A stretch of 64,000 nucleotides of DNA from CAXBNB01 sp965267535 (GTDB taxonomy: Bacteria; Bacteroidota; Bacteroidia; Cytophagales; Cyclobacteriaceae): contig OZ254082.1 of the NCBI GenBank assembly GCA_965267535.1, positions 2,356,001-2,420,000 of the forward strand. Direction: 5' to 3'. Shown one piece after another: positions 32,288 to 40,750 of this stretch. A model generated the notes under the pieces. It was not told the DNA's origin and did no database searches. It saw only the letters and a list, made by a program, of their open reading frames with translations. How positions within the stretch are numbered: the first letter of the stretch is position 1; each line of letters opens with the position of its first letter. A program made the translations under genes and the position numbers.

Positions 32288-32686
32288 ATGGAAACGAACC
32301 TTACAACGCTGATCAAACAAATGTCGCCTGTATTGAATCCGGGTAGCTATGTGTTTAGCTGCGTGCCCCGGAGTGTAGTAGTGCCCGATTCGGTAGTGCT
32401 GGCCAGTTTTCAGGAAGAAGAAGGCAAAACGCTGGTGGTAAGTCGTGAGGCTGCCGAAAACCATCAGCTAAGCTACACCAAAGTGATGGGTTGGATTTCG
32501 CTCAAAGTGTGCTCGTCGTTGCAGGCTGTGGGATTTACCGCTAAAGTGTCGGCAGTGCTGGCCGAAAAGGGCATTAGTTGCAACATAATAGCCGGCTACC
32601 ACCACGATCATATTTTTGTGGATAAAGACGAGTCGCTTGAGGCTTTACAGGCACTCAAAGAGTTTTCAACTTCATATAAAGCATAA
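32288..32686 (+). CDS. ACT-domain protein (ACT_3/DUF2241 type)
   Basis: I use the ATG at 32288, giving 132 residues (METNLTTLIKQMSPVLNPGSYVF). The protein has two halves: an N-terminal segment with DSVVLASFQEEEGKTLVVSREAA and a C-terminal ACT-like ferredoxin fold with SSLQAVGFTAKVSAVLAEKGI and NIIAGYHHDHIFV. These match the ACT_3 (DUF2241) family. ACT folds usually bind amino acids; regulation of, or by, an amino acid such as arginine is plausible given the arginase gene 7 bases upstream. No catalytic or DNA-binding domain is attached. Confidence 0.85.
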   Translation: METNLTTLIKQMSPVLNPGSYVFSCVPRSVVVPDSVVLASFQEEEGKTLVVSREAAENHQLSYTKVMGWISLKVCSSLQAVGFTAKVSAVLAEKGISCNIIAGYHHDHIFVDKDESLEALQALKEFSTSYKA

Positions 32687-32719
32687 TTTAAATTTTATCA
32701 CTATACAAACTAACTAGCC

Positions 32720-33688
32720 ATGACAAAAGACAGACGTCAGTTTATCAAAACAGCTGCCATAGGAGGATTGGGAGCTATCGCCACAGGATGCAATGCAGCC
32801 CCTCAAAATACCACAGCGGTAGAGCAGCCACCCCAAAATATCCGACAGAACCCTATAGGTGTATCTACCTATTCTTTCTGGCAATTTAATGGTCCGAAAG
32901 AAGCATCAAGCATAGAAAGCTGTATCGATAAAGCTGCCGCTATGGGGTTTGACGGGATTGAGATATTGCATGTTCAAATGACATCCGAAGATAACAGTGC
33001 TTTACAAAAGATTAAGCGCAAGGCCCTCTACGCTGGGCTGGATATTTATGGCTTTTCTACACATCAGGGGTATGTAAACCCTGACAAGGCCGTACGAGAC
33101 GAAAACATACAGAAAACCCTGCATCAGATAGAGCTTGCGTATGCTATGGGTATTCCTACTATGCGCATCAATACAGGCAGGTGGCGTACGACCAAGTCTT
33201 TTGATGAGCTAATGGCCAACCGGGGTATCGAGCCTGTGCTGGAAGGCTACACCGAAGAAGACGGGTTTGAATGGGTAATAGACAGTATCGGGCAGTGCCT
33301 CGATAAAGCAGCCGAATGTGGTGTAGTGCTGGGGCTGGAAAACCATTGGGGGCTGGGCAGAACGGCTCAGGGTGTAAAGCGAATAGTGGATGCACTAAAT
33401 TCTCCGTGGCTGCAGGTTACACTGGATACGGGTAATTTTCTCGAAAACCCATACGATCAGTTAGAAGCACTGTCTCCTCAGGCGTGCCTTATGCAGGCCA
33501 AAACGTATTATGGAGAAGGTAAATGGTATACTCTCGATCTGGACTATCCGCGAATCGGAGAGATAATGCGTAAGAGCAACTACAAGGGCTATATCTCACT
33601 GGAGTTTGAAGGGCAGGATGACCCTATGACTGCAGTACCCAAAAGCCTCGATGTATTGCGCAATGCATTTTACTATCCATTGAGTTAA
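32720..33688 (+). CDS. Exported sugar phosphate isomerase/epimerase-like TIM-barrel protein
   Basis: The 322-residue protein starts with a twin-arginine signal (DRRQFIKTAAIGGLGAIATGC), possibly also a lipoprotein site, so it works outside the cytoplasm. The body is an AP-endonuclease-2/xylose isomerase-like TIM barrel with GFDGIEILHVQM, VVLGLENHWGLG, QVTLDTGNFLENP and YISLEFEGQDDP, which carry the usual Glu, His, Asp and Glu metal ligands. Relatives isomerise or dehydrate sugars and inositols. It is followed by a strong terminator and converges on the Gfo/Idh dehydrogenase gene, suggesting a common sugar or polyol pathway. Confidence 0.85.
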   Translation: MTKDRRQFIKTAAIGGLGAIATGCNAAPQNTTAVEQPPQNIRQNPIGVSTYSFWQFNGPKEASSIESCIDKAAAMGFDGIEILHVQMTSEDNSALQKIKRKALYAGLDIYGFSTHQGYVNPDKAVRDENIQKTLHQIELAYAMGIPTMRINTGRWRTTKSFDELMANRGIEPVLEGYTEEDGFEWVIDSIGQCLDKAAECGVVLGLENHWGLGRTAQGVKRIVDALNSPWLQVTLDTGNFLENPYDQLEALSPQACLMQAKTYYGEGKWYTLDLDYPRIGEIMRKSNYKGYISLEFEGQDDPMTAVPKSLDVLRNAFYYPLS

Positions 33689-33694
33689 ATTAAA

Positions 33695-33730
33695 AGTAGC
33701 TACCCTATGTGGGTAGCTACTATATTTTTT
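33695..33730 (+). terminator. Strong intrinsic terminator
   Basis: A perfect 11-bp stem (33695-33705 with 33711-33721) with a 5-base loop is followed by ATATTTTTT. It lies between the convergent TIM-barrel and Gfo/Idh genes. Confidence 0.85.
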
Positions 33731-33768
33731 CAGAAAAGTCACCTTCTACAGGTGAAAAGTACCTGGTG

Positions 33769-34779
33769 TTAGTTTATTTCGCTGATTTTGACCGGGCGGT
33801 TTTCTTTCATAGACAAGTTGGCTGCCAATGCTATGCTTGTCGCTTTTAGTCCGTCTTCACCCGTTACCGGAGGTGCTACATTATTAAACAATGCTTCGAT
33901 AAAGGCATTCATTTCATTGAGGTATGAACCTACATATCTATCCATGAAAAAGTCCAGTGGTCGTGACAGGTGACTGCCTTTGGCGTCAAACAAACGGTGG
34001 TTGTCTTTCATATTGTGATCCGCCTGAGCCATGCCTTCCGATCCAAAAATTTCCAGTCGCTGGTCATAGCCATAAGCTGCCTGACGGCTATTTTCAATAA
34101 TGGCCGTTACGTTGTTTTCAAAAGTAAGCATGATAAAGCCAGTGTCGATATCGCCAGCTTCTCCTATAGCCGGGTCCACCAGATTGTAGCCTTTAGCATA
34201 TACTTCTACTACATCAGCTCCGGCAATATGGCGTGCCATATCAAAATCGTGAATAGTCATGTCCAGAAACAACCCCCCTGAGCTTTTGATGTAGTCGATA
34301 GGGGGAGGACCCGGATCCCGGCTGGTAATTTTGATGGTACGCAAGTCTCCGATCTTGCCTTCATCCAAAAGCGATTTTACCCTGGAAAAGTCATCGTCGA
34401 ACCGTTGGTTGAAAGCTACCATCAATGGTACATTGTTGCTTTTTGTTGCTTCTAAGATGCCACGAATTTTATCGAGTGAAAGATCCAGAGGTTTTTCACA
34501 GAAAATGGCTTTTCCAGCCTCAGCCGCACGGTGAATGTAGTCAGCATGAGTGTCGCTGGGAGAGCAGATAATGACAGCATCGATATCGGGATTGGAAAAC
34601 ACATCGTCTGCATTGGCCGATACTTTTGGTACCTGCATTTTTTTTGCAAACTGCTGACTTTCTTCTGAAGGGGTAACAGCAGCAAGTACTTCGGCATGAT
34701 CGATTGTATTGACTAGATTGTTAAGGTGAATTTTACCAATTCTCCCCAAACCCAATACGCCTGTTTTTACTTTTTTCAT
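33769..34779 (-). CDS. iolG: Gfo/Idh/MocA oxidoreductase, inositol 2-dehydrogenase-like
   Basis: A 336-residue cytoplasmic NAD(P)-dependent dehydrogenase. The Rossmann motif is GVLGLGRIGKIH, the catalytic EKP is in AIFCEKPLDLSLDK, and the substrate-domain signature DMTIHDFDMARHI is characteristic of IolG-like enzymes, with Asp and His in the active site. It probably oxidises myo-inositol or a related polyol to the ketone. No other iol genes were identified, so the symbol is tentative. It has its own promoter region in the 415-base gap shared with the DUF1549/DUF1553 gene. Confidence 0.82.
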   Translation of the reverse strand: MKKVKTGVLGLGRIGKIHLNNLVNTIDHAEVLAAVTPSEESQQFAKKMQVPKVSANADDVFSNPDIDAVIICSPSDTHADYIHRAAEAGKAIFCEKPLDLSLDKIRGILEATKSNNVPLMVAFNQRFDDDFSRVKSLLDEGKIGDLRTIKITSRDPGPPPIDYIKSSGGLFLDMTIHDFDMARHIAGADVVEVYAKGYNLVDPAIGEAGDIDTGFIMLTFENNVTAIIENSRQAAYGYDQRLEIFGSEGMAQADHNMKDNHRLFDAKGSHLSRPLDFFMDRYVGSYLNEMNAFIEALFNNVAPPVTGEDGLKATSIALAANLSMKENRPVKISEIN

Positions 34780-35194
34780 GGGAGTGTTTATTAGTGAATT
34801 ATGTTCGTTTTATTTCAATTAGAAACATGACTTAGAAAAAGCAGCATAATAAATTTTGCTCCTGTAATCAGGCATAGTTGAGAAGTCGTTTGCTGTAAAA
34901 ATCTGAATCAAACAGAAAGGCAAACGTTAAGAATTCCCGCAAACTTTTCTTGCCTTAAAATAAAGACACGAGTGTTTTTAGCTAACCCTGACTACTGGTG
35001 CAATATTGCTAGATTTATGACACGAAAAAAGTGATAAGGGGTGAAAAATCATGCATAGAGTGGCTGTATAACGATATGTGCACTCTTTTGAATGGTATGG
35101 ATACCTGCATAAAAAAGTATAAAAGTACTTTAGCCCTGCGGTGTTGATCAGAGAAACACACCGGTTGTTGTTTTTAAACTTATATAACTATTCA
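34780..35194. other. Divergent intergenic region
   Basis: These 415 bases between the Gfo/Idh gene and the DUF1549/DUF1553 gene hold no gene I can support. The only structure noticed is an inverted repeat AAAGTA-N6-TACTTT at 35114-35131, about 63 bases before the downstream start codon. Promoters for both flanking units must lie here. Confidence 0.6.
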
Positions 35195-38185
35195 ATGATG
35201 AGAATATTTTTTTCTTCCTTGTGTGTAGCCGTTTTGAGTCTGCTGTTCTTCAGCTGTGAGCAGAAGTCTGGTGTGGTACAGCAGGTGCCTGACAAGGTGG
35301 ATTTCAATTTTGATGTACGGCCTATACTGGTGCAAAACTGCTACCTATGCCACGGACCCGATCCGAGTAGTCGGAAAGCCGATTTGAGGCTGGATACATT
35401 TGAAGGGGCTACTGCTTTGTTGGAAAGTGGCCAGCGTGCTATAGTTCCCGGCGATCCCGATGATAGTGAATTAGTAAAGCGAATATTGCATCAGGACGAA
35501 GGTGCTCTCATGCCTCCGCCCGAATCGAATCTTGAACTAAGTGAATACCAGATAGAGGTATTGAAGAAGTGGATAGAACAAGGGGCAGAGTGGAAGAAAC
35601 ACTGGGCTTTTATTCCTCCGAAGCAGGTAGAACCTCCAACAGGAGATAAAGACTTTGTTAACAATGAAGTGGACAATTTTGTGCTGGCTAAAATGGAGAG
35701 TAAAGGGCTAAAGCCTTCTCCGCAAGCAGACAAATACAGTCTGATACGTAGGGTTTCGTACATCCTCACAGGATTGCCTCCTACTACAGAAGAGCTAAAT
35801 AATTACCTGGCTGACGATACCGAAGATGCCTATGAAAAAATGGTGGATTATTACCTCAACTCTTCAGCTTTTGGAGAACGGTGGGCTCGCCATTGGATGG
35901 ACATCATGCGCTATGCCGAAACCAAGGGTCATGAGTTTGATTATACCATCATGGGTGCCTGGCGCTATCGCGACTACCTTATCAGGGCTTTCAATGAGGA
36001 TGTACCCTACGATCAGTTGGTAAGAGAGCATCTGGCCGGTGACCTCATAGAAGAGGTAAGGTGGAACAAAGAAACGGGCATAAACGAGTCGCAGCTTGCT
36101 ACGGCATTTCATACCCTGGGCGAGGGTACTCACAGTCCGGTCGATATACGCAAAGACGAGGCAGACCGCATCGACAATATGATTGACGTGACCAGTAAGT
36201 CATTTCAGGCGCTTACAGTGTCTTGCTCCAGGTGCCACGATCATAAGTTTGATCCTATACCCACAGCCGATTACTATGCTATGTATGGTGTGTTGGAAAG
36301 TAGCCGGTTTTCTCCAAAGCCAGCCGGGCTTACTTATGATAAAATGAAAAGCGCTGAGGAGATTCAGACGTTGAAAAATGAACTGAGAAATATGATAGCC
36401 GGAGAGTGGAAAGGTACTGATATTGCTTTTTCCGCTTCTGCCCAAAAAGCGAAATCTGATACCAGCTTTCAGGTTATCGGAGATTTTCGCGGACAAGACC
36501 TGGATGGCTGGAAAAGCGATGGGTTTGCTTTCGGTCAGCAATCTACACTGGGACAGCCCGTGTTTGATGATTCAGGAAAAAGACTGGTAAAACTGGCAAG
36601 CGGAATGGCTTCCAGCAGACAACTGGGCACGGGAATATACGGAGCACTCCGTTCACCAAATATTATTATCGAGAAAGATTATGTAGGTGTACGGGCAAGG
36701 GGTAAAGATGCCGTTATCCGTATCATTATCGACAATTTTCAGCTGATTCAATACCCTATTTACGGAGGACTGACCAAGAAAGTAAAGTCTGACAAATGGG
36801 AAAACTTTGTGTTTGATCTGTCTTCCTGGAAAGGTCATAAAGCCTATATTGAGATTTTACCCGGAGTGTTCAATAAGCATGTGTACCACCAGAGCGAGGA
36901 TGCATATGTAGAAGTTGAATACGCTTTGGCTTACAATGGAAAATGGCCTAAGGCACATCAACTTCCGGTAATGGAAAAAGTGAATACAGAAAATGCGGTA
37001 GAAAGCTGGCAGGCAGCCAATACAACCCCCTATCAGGTAGACGCACTTAATCACAGCATAGCTAGTGGCAAAGTAAAAAGAACCTTTCCCGACGCTGCTG
37101 GTATAGTAAGCTCCATACAGGGATTGAGCACTGAACTTCGCGATTCCACCTTTTTTATGGGGATAGTAGACGGCTTTGGTATAGACAGTCATGTGTTCAT
37201 TAGAGGAAGTTATCAGGAATTGTCCGAAGAGCCTGTTAAGCGTGGCTTCCTGACCATACTGGCAGATGAAGGCAACAGTCATAGGTTTGATACACCGGGA
37301 AGCGGACGTTTGAATCTGGTGGAAACAATACTGGACGAGGACAACCCTCTAACTTCCAGAGTGATGGTAAACAGAATATGGCATCACTTGTTTGGCAGAG
37401 GTATAGTAGAAACGGTAGACAATTTTGGACTACAAGGAAAATTGCCATCTCATCCCGAGTTACTGGATTATCTGGCTATTAAATTTCAGCAAGAAGGCTG
37501 GTCTATCAAGAAAATGATCCGGTATATCGTTTTGTCAAATACCTTCAGACAGTCGGTCGAGGGATCAGTGAAAAGTAAAAAAATAGACCCGGCAAACGCA
37601 TTACTTACTCACTTTCCACTTAGACGCTTGGAGTCTGAGGCGATATGGGATGGTCTGTTAGCTGCAGGAGGCAACCTGGACAGGACCATGTACGGAAAGC
37701 CGGTACCTGTGCACCTTACCAGTTTTATGCAGGGTAGGGGGCGTCCCGGTAAGTCAGGCCCGCTGGATGGTGAAGGCAGAAGAAGTATCTATCAGGAAGT
37801 GAGGCGTAATTTCCTTCAGCCTATGATGCTCACTTTCGACAGACCTATACCATTTTCTACGTTTGGAAAACGAAATGTAACCAATGTGCCTGCACAATCT
37901 CTCATTCTAATGAACGATCCGTTTATCTCGCATCAGGCCGAATTACTGGCCAACGATGTAATAGCGCAAAAAGAACTTGATGTAGCTGAAAAAATCAATT
38001 ACATCTACCTGAAGACGCTGACACGTCCCGCTACGGAAGAGGAAATCACTAAAGCCAGTGCTTTTATTGAATCATTGGCACAAACACACGACATAGAAGC
38101 TGCCGGAATCGGAGAAAACCCTGTGATCTGGAAAGACTATTGTCACTCTGTTTTTAATCTTAAAGAATTTATCTATTTAATCTAA
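35195..38185 (+). CDS. PSCyt1-DUF1549-DUF1553 multidomain cytochrome lipoprotein
   Basis: I use the ATG at 35195, which starts a lipoprotein signal (MMRIFFSSLCVAVLSLLFFSC). Domains in order are a PSCyt1 haem domain (CYLCHGPDP, about residues 50-60), a DUF1549/PSCyt2 domain with a second haem motif CSRCHDHKFDP (about 343-353), a beta-rich insertion of about 300 residues, and a DUF1553/PSD1 domain with TSRVMVNRIWHHLFGRGIVE and RRLESEAIWDGLLA. It is about 996 residues long. The family is best known from planctomycetes, often beside DUF1501 and sulfatase genes, exactly as here. Function is not established; a periplasmic redox role in glycan or sugar breakdown is inferred. Its stop overlaps the next start. 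Confidence 0.9.
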   Translation: MMRIFFSSLCVAVLSLLFFSCEQKSGVVQQVPDKVDFNFDVRPILVQNCYLCHGPDPSSRKADLRLDTFEGATALLESGQRAIVPGDPDDSELVKRILHQDEGALMPPPESNLELSEYQIEVLKKWIEQGAEWKKHWAFIPPKQVEPPTGDKDFVNNEVDNFVLAKMESKGLKPSPQADKYSLIRRVSYILTGLPPTTEELNNYLADDTEDAYEKMVDYYLNSSAFGERWARHWMDIMRYAETKGHEFDYTIMGAWRYRDYLIRAFNEDVPYDQLVREHLAGDLIEEVRWNKETGINESQLATAFHTLGEGTHSPVDIRKDEADRIDNMIDVTSKSFQALTVSCSRCHDHKFDPIPTADYYAMYGVLESSRFSPKPAGLTYDKMKSAEEIQTLKNELRNMIAGEWKGTDIAFSASAQKAKSDTSFQVIGDFRGQDLDGWKSDGFAFGQQSTLGQPVFDDSGKRLVKLASGMASSRQLGTGIYGALRSPNIIIEKDYVGVRARGKDAVIRIIIDNFQLIQYPIYGGLTKKVKSDKWENFVFDLSSWKGHKAYIEILPGVFNKHVYHQSEDAYVEVEYALAYNGKWPKAHQLPVMEKVNTENAVESWQAANTTPYQVDALNHSIASGKVKRTFPDAAGIVSSIQGLSTELRDSTFFMGIVDGFGIDSHVFIRGSYQELSEEPVKRGFLTILADEGNSHRFDTPGSGRLNLVETILDEDNPLTSRVMVNRIWHHLFGRGIVETVDNFGLQGKLPSHPELLDYLAIKFQQEGWSIKKMIRYIVLSNTFRQSVEGSVKSKKIDPANALLTHFPLRRLESEAIWDGLLAAGGNLDRTMYGKPVPVHLTSFMQGRGRPGKSGPLDGEGRRSIYQEVRRNFLQPMMLTFDRPIPFSTFGKRNVTNVPAQSLILMNDPFISHQAELLANDVIAQKELDVAEKINYIYLKTLTRPATEEEITKASAFIESLAQTHDIEAAGIGENPVIWKDYCHSVFNLKEFIYLI

Positions 38186-39633
38186 TGGCAAATCGTAAAC
38201 ATATCATTCATCAGCCTGTGTCTCGACGAGAGATGTTGAGTCTCTGCAAAGGCGGTTTTGGGTCGCTGGCATTTATGAGCTTGTTTGGCTCTATGACTTC
38301 AGCCTGCAAAAAAATTGACGACCCGAGTTCTATGCTGGCACAGCTTACACAAACGCCCCATTATGTGCCCAAAGCAAAAAATGTAATTTTTCTTTACATG
38401 GATGGGGGCGTGTCTCAGGTAGACTCGTTTGATCCGAAACCCCGGCTGGCACAGGAAAACGGAGAAGACCCCAATAAGAAATTTAAAGTAGATGCTACCC
38501 AATTCGGTAATGTCGGAAAAATACTAAAAAGCCCCTGGGAGTTTAAGCAATATGGCGAGTGTGGAATGCCGGTTAGCGAGCTTTTTCCACATATAGCTAC
38601 TTGTGTAGACGATCTGGCGTTGATCCGGTCTATGGTGTCCAATTTCCCTGAACACACTAATGCCAATTATTTTCTTCATACCGGAAGTGGTATTCAGGGG
38701 CGCCCGAGTATGGGATCATGGATTACCTATGGTTTGGGAAGTGAAAATCAAAACCTGCCCGGCTATGTAGTGCTCGATGGAGGGTTGATACCTCCCGGTG
38801 GCCTGGACAATTTTAAGAGTGGTTTTTTACCTGCTTCATATCAGGCTTCTATTCTTAAATCCGGCCCTGTGCCGTTGGCAAACATAAACCCCCGTGAAGA
38901 AATAGAAGGTCTGCAAAATCAGAAGCTGGACTTTATCAAACAGATGGACAACAGTCTGCTGGGAGGTTTAGGCCCTGCTGATGCCGTAGAGTCTGCCATA
39001 TCCAACTACGAGCTGGCCTATCAGATGCAGTCATCCATTCCAGAGCTTACAGAGTTTTCGAGTGAAAGCAAAGCCACCAAAAAACTGTATGGCATGGAAT
39101 CAGATGATCCCCACACGCGTAGTTATGGTTCACAATGTCTGATGGCCAGACGACTCATCGAGAGGGGAGTGCGCTTTGTAGAAGTGACCTGCCCAAAAGT
39201 AAAAGCCGATCGTTGGGATCAGCATAGCGGCTTGAAAGACGGTCATGAGCGCAATGCTCATGCAGTAGATCAGCCCATAGCCGGTTTGATCAAAGATTTG
39301 AAAGCCAGGGGCTTGTTTGAAGAAACCCTTGTAGTATGGACAGGTGAGTTTGGTCGTACGCCATTTGCTCAGGGTAGCGACGGTAGAGACCATAACCCTT
39401 CGGCCTTTAGTATGTGGATGGCCGGAGCTGGTATCAAAGGAGGTACTATTTATGGTAAAACAGATGATTATGGCTACAGAGTAGTAGAAAATGAGACTAC
39501 CGTGCACGATTTGCATGCTACGATGATGCACTTACTGGGAGTAAACCATGAGCGGTTGACATATCGTTTTGGTGGACGCGATTTTCGCCTTACAGATGTA
39601 CACGGTCATATTGTCAAAGACATTCTGGCTTAA
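38185..39633 (+). CDS. Tat-exported DUF1501 (sulfatase-like fold) protein
   Basis: The 482-residue protein begins with a twin-arginine signal (SRREMLSLCKGGFGSLAFMSLFG). The DUF1501 body is an alkaline phosphatase/sulfatase-like fold: NVIFLYMDGGVSQVDSFDPKP at the N-terminus, a metal site Asp/His in HDLHATMMHLLGVNHERLTYRF, and VVWTGEFGRTPFAQGSDGRDHNP. Its ATG overlaps the stop of the DUF1549/DUF1553 gene by one base, so the two are translated together and probably form one pathway unit. No sulfatase Cys motif is present. Enzymatic activity of the family is not established. Confidence 0.9.
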   Translation: MANRKHIIHQPVSRREMLSLCKGGFGSLAFMSLFGSMTSACKKIDDPSSMLAQLTQTPHYVPKAKNVIFLYMDGGVSQVDSFDPKPRLAQENGEDPNKKFKVDATQFGNVGKILKSPWEFKQYGECGMPVSELFPHIATCVDDLALIRSMVSNFPEHTNANYFLHTGSGIQGRPSMGSWITYGLGSENQNLPGYVVLDGGLIPPGGLDNFKSGFLPASYQASILKSGPVPLANINPREEIEGLQNQKLDFIKQMDNSLLGGLGPADAVESAISNYELAYQMQSSIPELTEFSSESKATKKLYGMESDDPHTRSYGSQCLMARRLIERGVRFVEVTCPKVKADRWDQHSGLKDGHERNAHAVDQPIAGLIKDLKARGLFEETLVVWTGEFGRTPFAQGSDGRDHNPSAFSMWMAGAGIKGGTIYGKTDDYGYRVVENETTVHDLHATMMHLLGVNHERLTYRFGGRDFRLTDVHGHIVKDILA

Positions 39634-39671
39634 AAACAAACCTAAATTTTACAAACTATAATAACAATCGA

Positions 39672-40640
39672 ATGAATCGAAACAAGAAATCACCAACACT
39701 TTCTATGGCTGTAGTGGCCATATTGTTAGTTTGCTCGCAAAGTCTGCAAGCTATAGCACCAAAGGCAGGTGAAGCCAAAAAGAAAAAGGCTATCACGCAC
39801 TCTTTTTTTGTAGCAGGGCCTCAATTTACCGGCATTATAGATGAGCAGGGTGAAGTAGCCTGGGATGCTGGCCGAAGAGGAGCACGAGATGGCTATGTAT
39901 TGCCCAATGGCAATGTGCTGATTTGCTGGGCAAATGAGGTTAAGGAGTTTAACAGAAACACCAATGAGGTAGTGTTTCATTATAAAAAAAGAGAGAGTGA
40001 CCAAAAGATAGAATTGGGTACGGCTGTACGTCTGGAAAATGGAAACACGATCATTACCGAGTCGAGTCTGGACAAGCCTCGATTGCTTGAAGTAGACAAA
40101 AATGGGAATATTGTAGTAGAGGTACCCCTACAACCTGAAACGGACAATGTACACATGCAGACCCGTATGGCACGTAAACTGCCAAATGGCAATTATTTGG
40201 TGCCTCATCTCTTGGCCTTTGCAGTAAAGGAATACACTCCGGAAGGCAAAGTAGTGAATGTAATAAAAACAGATCGCCCTGAACTGGGAGGAAGAGATGC
40301 TGAGACCTGGCCTTTTACGGCTATTCGGTTAAAGAACGGAAATACCCTGATTAACCTTACGCATGGCAACCAAAGTATAGAGGTAGACAAAAATGGTGAG
40401 ATTGTATGGAGAGTCTCCAATGATGATTTTGAGGGCAACCCCCTGCAAGATCCATGCGGTGCTCAGCGATTGCCCAATGGCAATACAGTAATAGCCAGCT
40501 ATGCAGCCAGAGATGGAGTAAGGCTTTTTGAACTAAACAAAAAGAAGGAAATGGTGTGGTCGTATGAAGGCTACAATGTTCACCATTTTCAAATCCTTAC
40601 CACCAACGGAAAGCCTGTAAAGGGCACTCCACTCAAATAA
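39672..40640 (+). CDS. Secreted beta-propeller protein with NGN repeats
   Basis: The 322-residue protein has a signal peptide ending near AQSLQA. It contains repeated blade motifs LPNGNVLI, LENGNTIIT, LPNGNYLVP, LKNGNTLIN and LPNGNTVIA spaced 45-60 residues apart, each followed by VDKNGxIVW-like strands. This is the pattern of PQQ-like or arylsulfotransferase-like propellers. It lies 38 bases after DUF1501 and is the third gene of that unit. It may bind a sugar or help the cytochrome protein; no catalytic residue is obvious. A hairpin follows. Confidence 0.82.
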   Translation: MNRNKKSPTLSMAVVAILLVCSQSLQAIAPKAGEAKKKKAITHSFFVAGPQFTGIIDEQGEVAWDAGRRGARDGYVLPNGNVLICWANEVKEFNRNTNEVVFHYKKRESDQKIELGTAVRLENGNTIITESSLDKPRLLEVDKNGNIVVEVPLQPETDNVHMQTRMARKLPNGNYLVPHLLAFAVKEYTPEGKVVNVIKTDRPELGGRDAETWPFTAIRLKNGNTLINLTHGNQSIEVDKNGEIVWRVSNDDFEGNPLQDPCGAQRLPNGNTVIASYAARDGVRLFELNKKKEMVWSYEGYNVHHFQILTTNGKPVKGTPLK

Positions 40641-40659
40641 CGCGAACAATTTCTTCTAC

Positions 40660-40706
40660 CCAGCCTGATTTTCTTTACATTTGAAGAGAGTCAGGCTGGT
40701 GTTTTT
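40660..40706 (+). terminator. Probable terminator of the DUF1553-DUF1501-propeller unit
   Basis: A perfect 9-bp stem (CCAGCCTGA at 40660-40668 with TCAGGCTGG at 40691-40699) encloses a 22-base loop and is followed by TGTTTTTA. The long loop lowers certainty. Confidence 0.55.
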
Positions 40707-40750
40707 ATATAGTACCAGTTTGTTTATTATACAAAAGTAATCCCGTGGGC

